A stretch of DNA of 17,861 bases from Idiomarina sp. UBA6142 (lineage in GTDB: Bacteria > Pseudomonadota > Gammaproteobacteria > Enterobacterales > Alteromonadaceae): contig DIVC01000047.1 of assembly GCA_002423905.1 (NCBI GenBank), positions 6,938 through 24,798 on the forward strand, read 5' to 3'. The notes under the pieces were generated by a model. It saw only the letters and a program-made list of their open reading frames with translations. It was not told the DNA's origin and made no database searches. A program made the translations under genes and the position numbers. Numbering within the stretch: position 1 is the stretch's first letter; every line of letters begins with the position of its first letter. Shown piece by piece: positions 8,003-16,900 of this stretch.

Positions 8003-10212
8003 CCAGAACCCGTTGGTTGCAAACTGTTGGCAGTGTCATTCTCGTGCTATGGCTGGTGGGCGAGCAAATAGGGTTGTGGCCCAGCCAATTACTGCAACGA
8101 CTGGAATGGATCAGCTACGACCAGCGCGTACAAGCCACCGTTAAGGGGCAGGCACCTGCTGAAATTGTCATTGTCGATATTGATGAAGCCAGCTTAGCCG
8201 AGTTCGGCCAATGGCCATGGCCACGTGACCAAGTCGCCCTGTTGATTGATAAACTTTTTACTGAGCAACAGATTTCCCTGCTCGGCTTGGATATGGTGTT
8301 TGCCGAACAAGAGCAAAATTTACTCGCGCAGCAATGGCAACAACTGCAACGTGATTATCCGCAATTAGCCCAACTACCCGCACCAGCCAGCAGTGATGAA
8401 CGCCTCGCCGCGGTGTTGGCACTCTACCCGATTGTCAGTGGCTTCTATTTTGATCGCAGCGCAACTGCAGCGGCCGCCGTAGTCGCCAATACCGGTCAAT
8501 TACCCGCACCGTTGCCGTTACTCACCACAGCAACTGACGACACTGCGGGTCCCGAATTAGCGCAACTGCCATTAATCATTGCCCACCGCTTCGCCAGTAA
8601 CCTGCCGGTATTACAGCAACAAGCCCTGCATGGTGGCTTTTTTGACAACCCCATGGTCGATGCCGATGGCATTTTCCGGCGGGTGCCGCTGCTGCAAACC
8701 TACCAACAACAACTCTATCCATCGCTACCATTAGCCATGTTACAGACTCTGCTGGCGATGCCACCGGTACAGCTTGAGAGCCATTTTGCCGGTGGTTTGT
8801 GGCAGCTAGAAGCGGTTGATGTGGGTGGCTATAGGCTGCCTACCGATCCATATGGCGCGGTATTAGTGCCCTGGTATGGGCCGCGCAACACCTTTACCCG
8901 CATCAGCGCCAGCGAGGTCTTGCAAAATAGTTCCGCACGCGCCGAACTGGCCGGTGCCATTGTGTTGCTCGGTACCTCGGCACCAGGGCTGATGGATTTG
9001 CGCTCTACCCCGGTTGGTGCAGTGTTCCCCGGGGTGGAAATTCATGCATCGGTATTGGCTGGCTTGCTGCAGCTGCAATTACTCAGTGAGCCGGGCTATG
9101 CCCTTGCCATCACTGTGATCATGTTGCTAGGACTCGGCCTGCTGCTGAGCTGGTGGTTGCCGCGGCTGCCATCGCTGTGGCTGGTTGCGGTCTGCACCGT
9201 GCTATTAGTGCTGCATATCGCGGCTAATTTGTATGCCTGGCAGCAGGGGCTGTTGCTGCCGTTAGCGGCTGGAATGTTGTTGCTGTTGTTGCTGATGGGC
9301 TGGCATTTAACCCTGAACTTTTGGCGGGAAAGCCAAGCGAAGCGGCAAGTCACCAGTCAGTTTGGTTTGTACGTACCGCCGCAATTAGTCAATGATATTG
9401 TCGCCAACCCAGCCGCACTTGATCTGACCGGACAAGAACGCGAATTAACCGTTTTGTTCTCAGATGTTCGCGGCTTTACCAGCTTTGCTGAACATCTGGC
9501 ACCGGCCCAACTGAGTCAGGTTATGAATCAGTTACTCTCGCCGGTTACCCGCGCTATTCACCAACATCGCGGCACTATTGATAAATATATGGGCGATGCG
9601 GTGATGGCTTTTTGGGGGGCGCCGCTGGCTGACCATCAGCACGCTTGGCATGCAGTACAAGGGGCGCTCGCCATGCAACGCGCATTGACCGCAACCAACC
9701 GCCAGTTCGTGCAACAAGGCTTACCGGCGCTAGCCATGGGTATTGGCGTTCATACTGGGGTGATGAACGTCGGCAACATGGGCTCAGATTTTCGTATGGC
9801 CTATACCGTCATGGGCGATAACGTCAATCTCGGTGCTCGCATTGAGAGCCTGAGCAAACGCTACGCTGCTGATATTTTACTCAGTGGCGACACGGTAGCG
9901 GCCCTAGCTGACAGGCGTGAAGGCTTAGCCATACGGCCAGTAGACTTGGTGCGAGTAAAAGGCCGACAAACCCCGGTGCAGCTGTTTGAGCTGCTGGTGG
10001 ACCCAAGCCCTGAGCAGTATCAGAGCGTCGAACTCACTGAGCGCGCTTGGCATTATTACCAGCAACGCGACTTTGCTGCAGCCAAGTTGTGCTATGACCA
10101 ATTAGAAAATCAGCCATTGGGCTTGCTGTTTTGCGAGCGCTGCACCTATTATTTAAATAATCCACCCCCCAAGGATTGGGATGGCGTGTTTACCCATCTA
10201 TCCAAGGCGTAA
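7999..10212 (+). CDS. CHASE2-domain class III adenylate cyclase
   Basis: A membrane-bound sensor enzyme of 737 residues predicted to make cAMP from ATP. After TM1 (about 8-28) comes a periplasmic CHASE2 domain (about 30-350, with IVIVDIDEASLAEFGQWPWPR). Three closely spaced TM segments follow (about 367-435), then a cytoplasmic class III cyclase domain (about 475-655). Metal-binding aspartates are D489 (LFSDVRGF) and D533 (KYMGDAVMAFWG). The purine-specifying pair is K529 and T603 (AYTVMGD), the class IIIb pattern for ATP. Transition-state residues N610 and R614 (NVNLGARIE) are present, so the enzyme should be active. The C-terminal 80 residues look like a short TPR-like helical tail. The start overlaps the RND stop (ATGA) and has only a weak ribosome site, implying coupled translation. 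A cAMP-degrading gene lies two genes downstream. What CHASE2 senses is unknown. Confidence 0.93.
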   Translation: MTRTRWLQTVGSVILVLWLVGEQIGLWPSQLLQRLEWISYDQRVQATVKGQAPAEIVIVDIDEASLAEFGQWPWPRDQVALLIDKLFTEQQISLLGLDMVFAEQEQNLLAQQWQQLQRDYPQLAQLPAPASSDERLAAVLALYPIVSGFYFDRSATAAAAVVANTGQLPAPLPLLTTATDDTAGPELAQLPLIIAHRFASNLPVLQQQALHGGFFDNPMVDADGIFRRVPLLQTYQQQLYPSLPLAMLQTLLAMPPVQLESHFAGGLWQLEAVDVGGYRLPTDPYGAVLVPWYGPRNTFTRISASEVLQNSSARAELAGAIVLLGTSAPGLMDLRSTPVGAVFPGVEIHASVLAGLLQLQLLSEPGYALAITVIMLLGLGLLLSWWLPRLPSLWLVAVCTVLLVLHIAANLYAWQQGLLLPLAAGMLLLLLLMGWHLTLNFWRESQAKRQVTSQFGLYVPPQLVNDIVANPAALDLTGQERELTVLFSDVRGFTSFAEHLAPAQLSQVMNQLLSPVTRAIHQHRGTIDKYMGDAVMAFWGAPLADHQHAWHAVQGALAMQRALTATNRQFVQQGLPALAMGIGVHTGVMNVGNMGSDFRMAYTVMGDNVNLGARIESLSKRYAADILLSGDTVAALADRREGLAIRPVDLVRVKGRQTPVQLFELLVDPSPEQYQSVELTERAWHYYQQRDFAAAKLCYDQLENQPLGLLFCERCTYYLNNPPPKDWDGVFTHLSKA

Positions 10213-10217
10213 CTATT

Positions 10218-11762
10218 ATGGCGAGCTATGATTTATTGCAGCGTATTCGTGAACTAAATCGCATTGGTATTGCGCTGTCGGCCGAGCGCGATGCCCTTAA
10301 GTTACTTGAGCTTATTCTCACCAGTGCACGCCGCCTCAGTGATGCCGACGCCGGCTCACTCTATTTGGTGAAAGCGCAGCAGCTCCACTTTGCCTTGGTC
10401 CAAAACCAGCAGCTTGGTATTCACTACGGTGGCGGCGGCGAACCCATCTCGGATAAATTCAAACCGCTGGCGATGTACGATGAACAGGGCTTACCCAACG
10501 ACAACATGGTGGCGGTAAATTGCGTCGTTAGTGAACGTACCATTGCCATAGCCGATGCCTATGCGACCGTCGGTTATGATTTTTCTGGCACCCGCGCGTT
10601 CGATCAGAACACCGGTTATCGCACCCGCTCAGTGTTGGCGGTGCCGCTAAAAAATCATGAGGGTGACGTGATTGGCGCATTACAACTCATCAACAAACTT
10701 GATAACGGTGAGACTATCGCCTTTACTGCTGAAGATATTGAACTGACCGAATCGCTTGCTTCACAAGCCGCCATTGCTTTGACCAACCAACGCTTAGTGG
10801 CCGATTTACATCATCTGTTCGATAGTTTTACCGAAGTGATTGCCAAGGCAATCGACGCTAAATCGCCACAAACCGGCGCTCATTGTCGGCGCGTGCCGGA
10901 ACTCACCTTGATGATTGCCGATGCCGCCAACGGCGCTGGTTATCCCGGTTTAGAAAAATTCCGTATGACTGCCGATGAACGCTACGAACTTAAAACTGCG
11001 GCATGGATGCACGATTGTGGCAAAATTGTGACCCCGCCGCATGTGATAGAAAAAAGTCGCAAGCTCGAAACCATCTACGACCGCATGGAAACCATCGAGG
11101 CACGCTTTGCGGTCTTAGCAAAACAACCCGAGTGGGCGCGCCAACAGCATCAGCTCATAGATGACCTCAGCTTTCTGCAAAACGTGAACAATGGTGGCGA
11201 AACCCTTTCAGATCAAGCCATTGAGCGCATTGAAGCGATTGCCAAATACCCCTACAGCGATGTCCATGGCAATTTTAAGCCACTGCTTACAGCTAACGAA
11301 GTCGCCTTACTCTCGATTCGGCGCGGTACGCTGAGCAACGATGAACGGCAAATTATGCAAGATCATATGCTGCACACCATTAATATGCTGGAACAATTAC
11401 CGTTTCCAAAGCACCTGGCGCGGGTTCCAGAATATGCGGCCGGCCATCACGAACGGATGGATGGTAAAGGCTATCCACGTGGCTTAACCCGTGAACAAAT
11501 GTCGATTCCAGCGCGCATGATGGGCATCGCCGATGTGTTTGAGGCTTTGACTGCCCCTGACCGTAGCTATAAAAAGCCGATGAGCATCTCGCAGAGCCTC
11601 AGGATAATGGGCGAGATGGTCGACAACAACCACCTTGATGCCGACCTATTCAAGCTATTTATCGACAAACAGGTGTATCTCACCTACGCTGAAAAATTCC
11701 TTCAGGCCGATCAAATTGATCAGCCAGATCTCAGTCAATTACCGGGTTATGGTAGCGCATGA
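10218..11762 (+). CDS. GAF-HD-GYP phosphodiesterase (predicted c-di-GMP hydrolase)
   Basis: A cytoplasmic protein of 514 residues with no membrane segment. The N-terminal GAF domain (about 20-190) probably binds a small ligand, possibly a cyclic nucleotide. The C-terminal domain has the HD-GYP signatures: TGAHCRRV, HD at 265-266 (MHDCGK), and HHE...DGKGYPRG with H410/H411 and Y419-P420. The set of metal ligands looks complete, so hydrolysis of c-di-GMP is expected. The stretch between the HD and HHE motifs is about 140 residues, longer than in compact HD-GYP proteins such as RpfG, and carries an extra helical segment. I chose ATG 10218, with AAGG about 10 bases upstream. A longer in-frame start at 10176 would overlap the cyclase gene and lacks support. 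The stop overlaps the next start (ATGA). Confidence 0.93.
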   Translation: MASYDLLQRIRELNRIGIALSAERDALKLLELILTSARRLSDADAGSLYLVKAQQLHFALVQNQQLGIHYGGGGEPISDKFKPLAMYDEQGLPNDNMVAVNCVVSERTIAIADAYATVGYDFSGTRAFDQNTGYRTRSVLAVPLKNHEGDVIGALQLINKLDNGETIAFTAEDIELTESLASQAAIALTNQRLVADLHHLFDSFTEVIAKAIDAKSPQTGAHCRRVPELTLMIADAANGAGYPGLEKFRMTADERYELKTAAWMHDCGKIVTPPHVIEKSRKLETIYDRMETIEARFAVLAKQPEWARQQHQLIDDLSFLQNVNNGGETLSDQAIERIEAIAKYPYSDVHGNFKPLLTANEVALLSIRRGTLSNDERQIMQDHMLHTINMLEQLPFPKHLARVPEYAAGHHERMDGKGYPRGLTREQMSIPARMMGIADVFEALTAPDRSYKKPMSISQSLRIMGEMVDNNHLDADLFKLFIDKQVYLTYAEKFLQADQIDQPDLSQLPGYGSA

Positions 11763-12526
11763 ATATCACTTTTTTAGGCTGCAATGGCGGCATCGGCAGT
11801 CATGATGGCGACCCTCAAGGGAGTAGTTGTCTGCAGTTATCAGAGCGCGTGCTGATCGACGCTGGAACTGGATTAGAACGCTTATCAGTGGCTGAAATGC
11901 TCAACATTCGGCATGTATTTATCAGCCACTCACACTTAGACCATATCGCCTGTTTACCGATTTTGTTGGCTAATATTATTGGCAATAACGATGATGGACC
12001 GGTGACCATTTACGGCCATGCTGACACCATCGCCGCCTTACAACAGCATGTGTTTAACTATGTGCTGTGGCCGGATTTTAGTCAGGCACCAGCTGGACTG
12101 CCGCCAACTATGCGTTATCAGGTGCTTGAGCCGCTGCAACCGTTGGAGTTAGATGACATGGTGATTACCCCCTTTACCACCAGTCATACCGTGCCATGCT
12201 TTGGTTATGCCATCAAAAAACGCGGCATGCACACCATCTATAGTGCCGATACCACCTTTACCCCTGCCTTGATCGAGCAGTTAAACCAACTTGAGCCGGC
12301 CGACCATTTTATTATTGAATGTTCGTTTTCCGACGCCTATTACGATCTCGCCGTAGCAACCGGTCATTTAACCCCTGCGTTAGTGGCACAAGTGCTGGAC
12401 GCCATGCAATATCCGCCGACTCACGTTTGGCTCACCCACCTCAAGCCCACCTATGCGGAGAGTATTCGCGAAGAACTGATGGCCTATCCACAGTGGTCGA
12501 TCTGCGCTGATTTGTCGAAATATTAA
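11759..12526 (+). CDS. Metallo-beta-lactamase-fold hydrolase, probable 3',5'-cyclic nucleotide phosphodiesterase (class II-like)
   Basis: A cytoplasmic protein of 255 residues without signal peptide. It carries the full set of zinc ligands of the fold: H57-x-H59-x-D61-H62 (ISHSHLDHIACLP), H143 (TTSHTVPC), D164 (YSADTT) and H227 (WLTHLKP). An additional TGHLT at 201-205 resembles the RNase Z/phosphodiesterase branch. The HxHLDHI stretch resembles the class II cyclic nucleotide phosphodiesterase pattern, though the residues after it diverge (C-L-P where small and hydrophobic residues are usual). Its place behind an adenylate cyclase, in a coupled operon, supports cAMP as substrate. That assignment is inferred, and another phosphodiester or a different MBL substrate is possible. 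Start ATG 11759 overlaps the HD-GYP stop. Confidence 0.8.
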   Translation: MNITFLGCNGGIGSHDGDPQGSSCLQLSERVLIDAGTGLERLSVAEMLNIRHVFISHSHLDHIACLPILLANIIGNNDDGPVTIYGHADTIAALQQHVFNYVLWPDFSQAPAGLPPTMRYQVLEPLQPLELDDMVITPFTTSHTVPCFGYAIKKRGMHTIYSADTTFTPALIEQLNQLEPADHFIIECSFSDAYYDLAVATGHLTPALVAQVLDAMQYPPTHVWLTHLKPTYAESIREELMAYPQWSICADLSKY

Positions 12527-12536
12527 CCACTTTCAG

Positions 12537-12565
12537 TTGCAAATCGGCCTCACTGAGCCTACTTT
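12537..12565 (+). promoter_or_regulatory. Weak candidate promoter for the TPR-barrel/FecR pair
   Basis: In the only real gap of the downstream run (12527-12611), TTGCAA (4 of 6 to -35) lies 17 bp before TACTTT (3 of 6 to -10). It could give the barrel and FecR genes their own transcription. The match is weak and read-through from the upstream operon is equally possible. A TAAGG ribosome site for the next gene lies at 12600-12604. Confidence 0.25.
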
Positions 12566-12611
12566 AAATCTGACACTTTTTTGGTTGCGGGCTCGATGAT
12601 AAGGCTATGCT

Positions 12612-13955
12612 ATGAATATTCGGATTCTTGTACTGCTGAGTAGTCTACTCAGCCCCATCGCATGGGGGCAGGATGCCGATGATGCTACTCTTAACGCGCA
12701 TTTGCAGGTGGCTCAGCAGCATATTCAAGCCGCTGACTATAGTACCGCCCTGCAGCAACTCCAAGCACTCGAGCGTGACTACGCAGGGATTGCCCGCTAC
12801 GATTATTGGTATGGCGTAGCGGCACTGCGAACCGGCCAGGCAAGTCTTGCCGCCTTGGCGCTGGAGCGTGCAGTGCTCACCGACCCTAATCATGCTGGGG
12901 CACAACTGGAATTAGCCGCCGCCTATTTAGCCTTGAATCGACTCGATCGCGCCGAGCAGCAGCTCGCCATTGTTGAAGGCTTTAACCCACCGCCAGCAGC
13001 GCGCCAAGCTATCAATGAGTACCGGGCGATTATTGCCGAGCGCCGCGCTCAGGCCGCCGCCGGTACCCATTTACTGGTGCTGAGCGTGGATGGTGGTTAC
13101 GACAGTAACTATTTGAACTACCCGAGTAGCTTTGATTTATTCGAAAACACCTTCTTAGCAGGGCTCGCGGTGCTCGAAGCCGATGAAACGCTATTTACCA
13201 ATGTGCGCGGTATCTGGCTATTTCAACAACAACTCGATGCCCAGCAATTTATTGAAGCCTCGGTGGCTGGCCAGCTCCGTAGCAACCAAGAAACTGCCGC
13301 CAAAGCCTTTGACACCGGCATTATGCAAGCTGCGCTGAGCTACGGTCGTAAGCTAGACGACGCCAATACCGTGCGTTACGGGCTCGATATCGGGCAAGTC
13401 TGGCTTGATGGTTCGCAGTTCCGCCGTCATCTGGGCATTTTGGTGGGGTGGCAACATCAGTGGGACCCCGATAATGTCATTCATCTGAATATGCGCGCGC
13501 GTGACTTTAATTTTGAGCAAGCACGTAATGATTATCGTGCCGTGCAGCTTGAGGCGGAATGGGTGTATCAACTGCGTGCTGATGTGACCCTGCGTAGCCG
13601 GGTTGCCTATGACCTTGAACGGGTACAAACGCTGCCGTCTCGGCAAGGTGGTAGCGCCTCACGAAATGCACTGTCGATACAAGCTGAATATAACCTCGCC
13701 AGCAATCAACAACTGCTTGGCCAAATCAGCTACAACAATTTGCGTCATTTCACTTCGGGCTTTGCGGTATTTAATCGCGGTGTCGATGCCGACCGCGATG
13801 ACCATGTGCTCAGCACCCGCCTTGAGTGGATGCTGCAACTGAGCAACCGCTGGCGCACCGGCGCATCGGCACTTTATCGCGACCAACGCTCATCCATCGA
13901 CTTTTTTAATCTTGACCAAACCTTACTGCAATGGACGGTGACCTATGTGTACTAA
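12612..13955 (+). CDS. TPR-containing outer-membrane beta-barrel protein (possible Slam-like translocator)
   Basis: A predicted outer-membrane protein of 447 residues. It has a Sec signal peptide (1-19, cleavage after AWG), then a periplasmic helical region with two or three TPR-like repeats (about 25-148, e.g. YWYGVAALRTGQASLAALAL). From about residue 152 to the end (about 295 residues) it alternates polar and hydrophobic residues in the manner of a beta-barrel. That part starts with SVDGGYDSNYLNYP and ends in the aromatic WTVTYVY, a typical BAM signal. The TPR-then-barrel order and barrel size, enough for about 14 strands, resemble Slam (DUF560) translocators of surface proteins. I cannot verify family membership by eye, so this is a lead, and a structural or exopolysaccharide-type TPR barrel is an alternative. 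The gene overlaps the FecR gene by 11 bases, suggesting the two products work together. Confidence 0.75.
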   Translation: MNIRILVLLSSLLSPIAWGQDADDATLNAHLQVAQQHIQAADYSTALQQLQALERDYAGIARYDYWYGVAALRTGQASLAALALERAVLTDPNHAGAQLELAAAYLALNRLDRAEQQLAIVEGFNPPPAARQAINEYRAIIAERRAQAAAGTHLLVLSVDGGYDSNYLNYPSSFDLFENTFLAGLAVLEADETLFTNVRGIWLFQQQLDAQQFIEASVAGQLRSNQETAAKAFDTGIMQAALSYGRKLDDANTVRYGLDIGQVWLDGSQFRRHLGILVGWQHQWDPDNVIHLNMRARDFNFEQARNDYRAVQLEAEWVYQLRADVTLRSRVAYDLERVQTLPSRQGGSASRNALSIQAEYNLASNQQLLGQISYNNLRHFTSGFAVFNRGVDADRDDHVLSTRLEWMLQLSNRWRTGASALYRDQRSSIDFFNLDQTLLQWTVTYVY

Positions 13956-16900
13956 GCGCCTTTGCCAGTGGTTACTGCTCAGCATCGCATTGCTGTGCAG
14001 CCACGCTTTATTCACTGCCGCCCACGCCCAAGCCAGCGCTGAAGCAGCGCGCTTGATGTTTGTATTTGGTGAGGTGCGGATTGAACGTGACAGCCTTGAG
14101 CTGGTCGGCCAACGCAATACCATACTGCTTGAGGGCGATAGCATTAGTACTGGCGCTGGTGCTTCAGCGCAAATTCGCTTCAGCGACCAAAGTTTAATGG
14201 CATTACGTCCAGACTCCACCATCATCATTACCCGCTTTAGATATGATGCCGCTAACCCGGCAACAGGTGAGCAAAAAACCCAATTACTGCGGGGTGGTTT
14301 GCGCGCGATAACAGGTGCTATTGGTAGTGCACAACCACAAGCCGTGGAATTTACCACGCCGGTCGCCACCATGGGCATTCGTGGTACTGAACTGCGTATC
14401 GTACACGTGATCCGCGGCAGTGAAGCACAGTTTAATAACGCCCCCGCGGGTACTTATTTGCAAGTATTACGTGGCGCCGTAGCCATGCGTACTAATGCCG
14501 GTGAACAATTAGTCGCGCCCGGGCAAAGTTTCTACGTGCCTGATCTCGATAGTGTGCCGCAACCGTTAAGTGGCAGTGCCGACGAGGTATTTGCTGATGA
14601 CCCCATTCAGCAACCGGATGAGGATGAAACGCCGCCACCTGCCGGCGACTCCGGCACCAATAACCCGCCGCCTAGCGTGATCAATCAGCAGCCCTTGACG
14701 CCACCTGAGCAGGCCCAACAAGACCAAGGCCAACAGCAGGCTCAAGACATCATTGCTGAGCTCGACCCTGATCCAGATCCTGATCCGGACCCAACCCCTG
14801 ACCCCGACCCTATGTTGACGAGCTATGGTATCAACAGTACTGGGCTCGGTTATTTGCAACGTAATGAAGTCATCACCAGCAGTTTCGGTGACAATGGTGA
14901 ACTACGGCAATTAACCGGCAGTTGGTATACCTTTCAAGCCAATGCCGGTGCCAGCCCAGCTTTTGCCCAAAGCTTGACTGCCAGTGATTGGCACTTAGGG
15001 GCCCAATCAACCATCAGTCATGGCTATTGGGCTGCTGATACTTACCGCTTAACTCCGGTGACGCCATTTACTGGCGCCGGTAGCAGTTTCCATTATTTGC
15101 TCAGCGATTATACCCTTGCCAGCTTTACCAGCGCCCAACAGTTGGGCTTAGAATTATATTCCAATCAGCTACTGCAGTTCGCTCTGCAGCCAAATTATGG
15201 GGTGTTATTCAGCAATGGCAGCCGGCTTGAATTTCAGCCTAATGGCTTATTGAGTGTCGATTTCAGCAGTAACGCGGTGAAACTGGACTTACAGTTTACT
15301 TACCTCAGTGAGGTGTTGCGCACCTTGTACGGTGTGACCAGCATCACCGAATTGTATGCCAATGGTATGAGCTTAGCCGAACTCGGTAATAATCCGATAC
15401 TGCAGCAAGGCCGGCTATTTGGCAGTTTTAGTGGTTCATCGCAGTGGGGTATTGATGCCTTTTTGGCAGGCATTTACCTACGCATTGCCCACGACGGCAG
15501 CAGCTTCGACGGCTGGGGGACACTGGTATTCGGTAACGATTGTTACTGGAACTTCCCCTGCCGGGTGATTGACAGTGATTATCGCTTTATGGGCCAACTC
15601 GGCTGGGCGCAAGGGCTTAGCATCGGTGGAGCGGTCGAGCTAAATATTATGTCAGGGCCTTTCGGTAGCTGGCTAGCGACCGACGCTGGCAACCCAACTG
15701 GGGCTTTGCTGGGCCAACGTGCCGACACCAGTGCCGGTAGTTACCGCTTTTTAGCGCTCGATAGTGCAGGCTTAGTAGGCGGTAGTAGTGAGCATTCACT
15801 GCAACTGGAAACCAGTACCGGACCATTACATATTTATTGGGGCTACTGGCAAGGTGGTAGCTATGACCTGCACATACTGCAAGGTAACGCCCACGATTAT
15901 CAATCAACCAGCCTTGATAGTAGTGGTAACTACCATTTTATTTTTGCCAACCAACGCGCTCCGGACGCATTACCCGAACAGGTCAGCTTTAGCTATAAAA
16001 TTGCCGGTGGCAGTGGCTTAGTCGGCGATGTGACTGGTCTCACTATCAACCCGTTAGTCGGGAATATGGTGGTCGATTTTACCGCTGCTGAAGTCGCCTT
16101 GATGCTGCTGTTTGAGGTGTCGGGCGAACACACAACATTATCCGGCATTGCCGCTATTACTGATCTGTTAGGTCAATCAGCGGGCGGTATGCAACTGCTG
16201 GGCGAAGGCTTCTTCACCAGTGGCAGTCTCTATGGTCAATTTGTCGGGGGTGACTTTGAGGCCTTACTAGGGCTGTTACGAGCGGTGTCCGACAATGAAG
16301 AATTCCGTGGTACGGTGGTTTTCACTCGTAACCCTGCACTGGGTGAAACACTTGCTGAGCTGGGCTTTACCAACGGCGGTATGCTGGGCGCCAGCGCTGA
16401 CTTCAGCCTACTGAGTAATGCTGCCAATACCCGTATCCTGAACCTGTTAGCTGAACACGACGAATTTGTGCCTAGCCAACAAATTGGTAGCCAAGGGCGC
16501 TTTGATCTGATCTCAGCCATTACTGCCGATGAGCAAGACTATTGGACCACTGATTGGGGCTTCACTGACGCCAGTGGCAATCATGTTGCGGTACGCTTTG
16601 GCGCCTTTGCCCCCGGTAGCTATCGCATCACTGACGCTGATGGCGATGAATTATCCAATGCTTTGCCCTACTTTTTCGCCGTTAGTAACCTGCTCACCGA
16701 CATCACCGCGATTGCACCCGCTGGTGCTATGAGCTTTGATCTAGTAGCGCAGAGTGAGCTATTGAACGCGGCCACTGGTGACACCCTACAATGGTATGGC
16801 AACCTGTTGGTGAACTTTGATGCAGGTGATGTGGGTATTGCCATTCATACCAATAACTGGAATCAACACGATCCCATCAATACCCGCAGCACCGATATGA

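Noticed and set aside
10176..10217. Upstream start for the GAF-HD-GYP gene
   Set aside because: The added 14 residues overlap the cyclase end and have no ribosome site; ATG 10218 is preceded by AAGG and leads directly into the GAF helix.
12534..12556. Possible CRP (cAMP receptor protein) site upstream of the barrel gene
   Set aside because: A TTGCA...TCACT arrangement is present, but the half-sites do not have the 6-base spacing and match TGTGA/TCACA poorly, although a CRP site would have fitted the cAMP story.
12545..12580. Hairpin (GGCCTC/GAGCC) after the phosphodiesterase gene as a terminator
   Set aside because: The stem is short with a bulge, and the T-run comes about 15 bases later rather than directly after it.
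13923..14378. 151-codon open frame on the minus strand across the FecR start
   Set aside because: It lies opposite the signal peptide and FecR domain, whose coding sense is supported by motifs; the minus-strand protein shows no domain.
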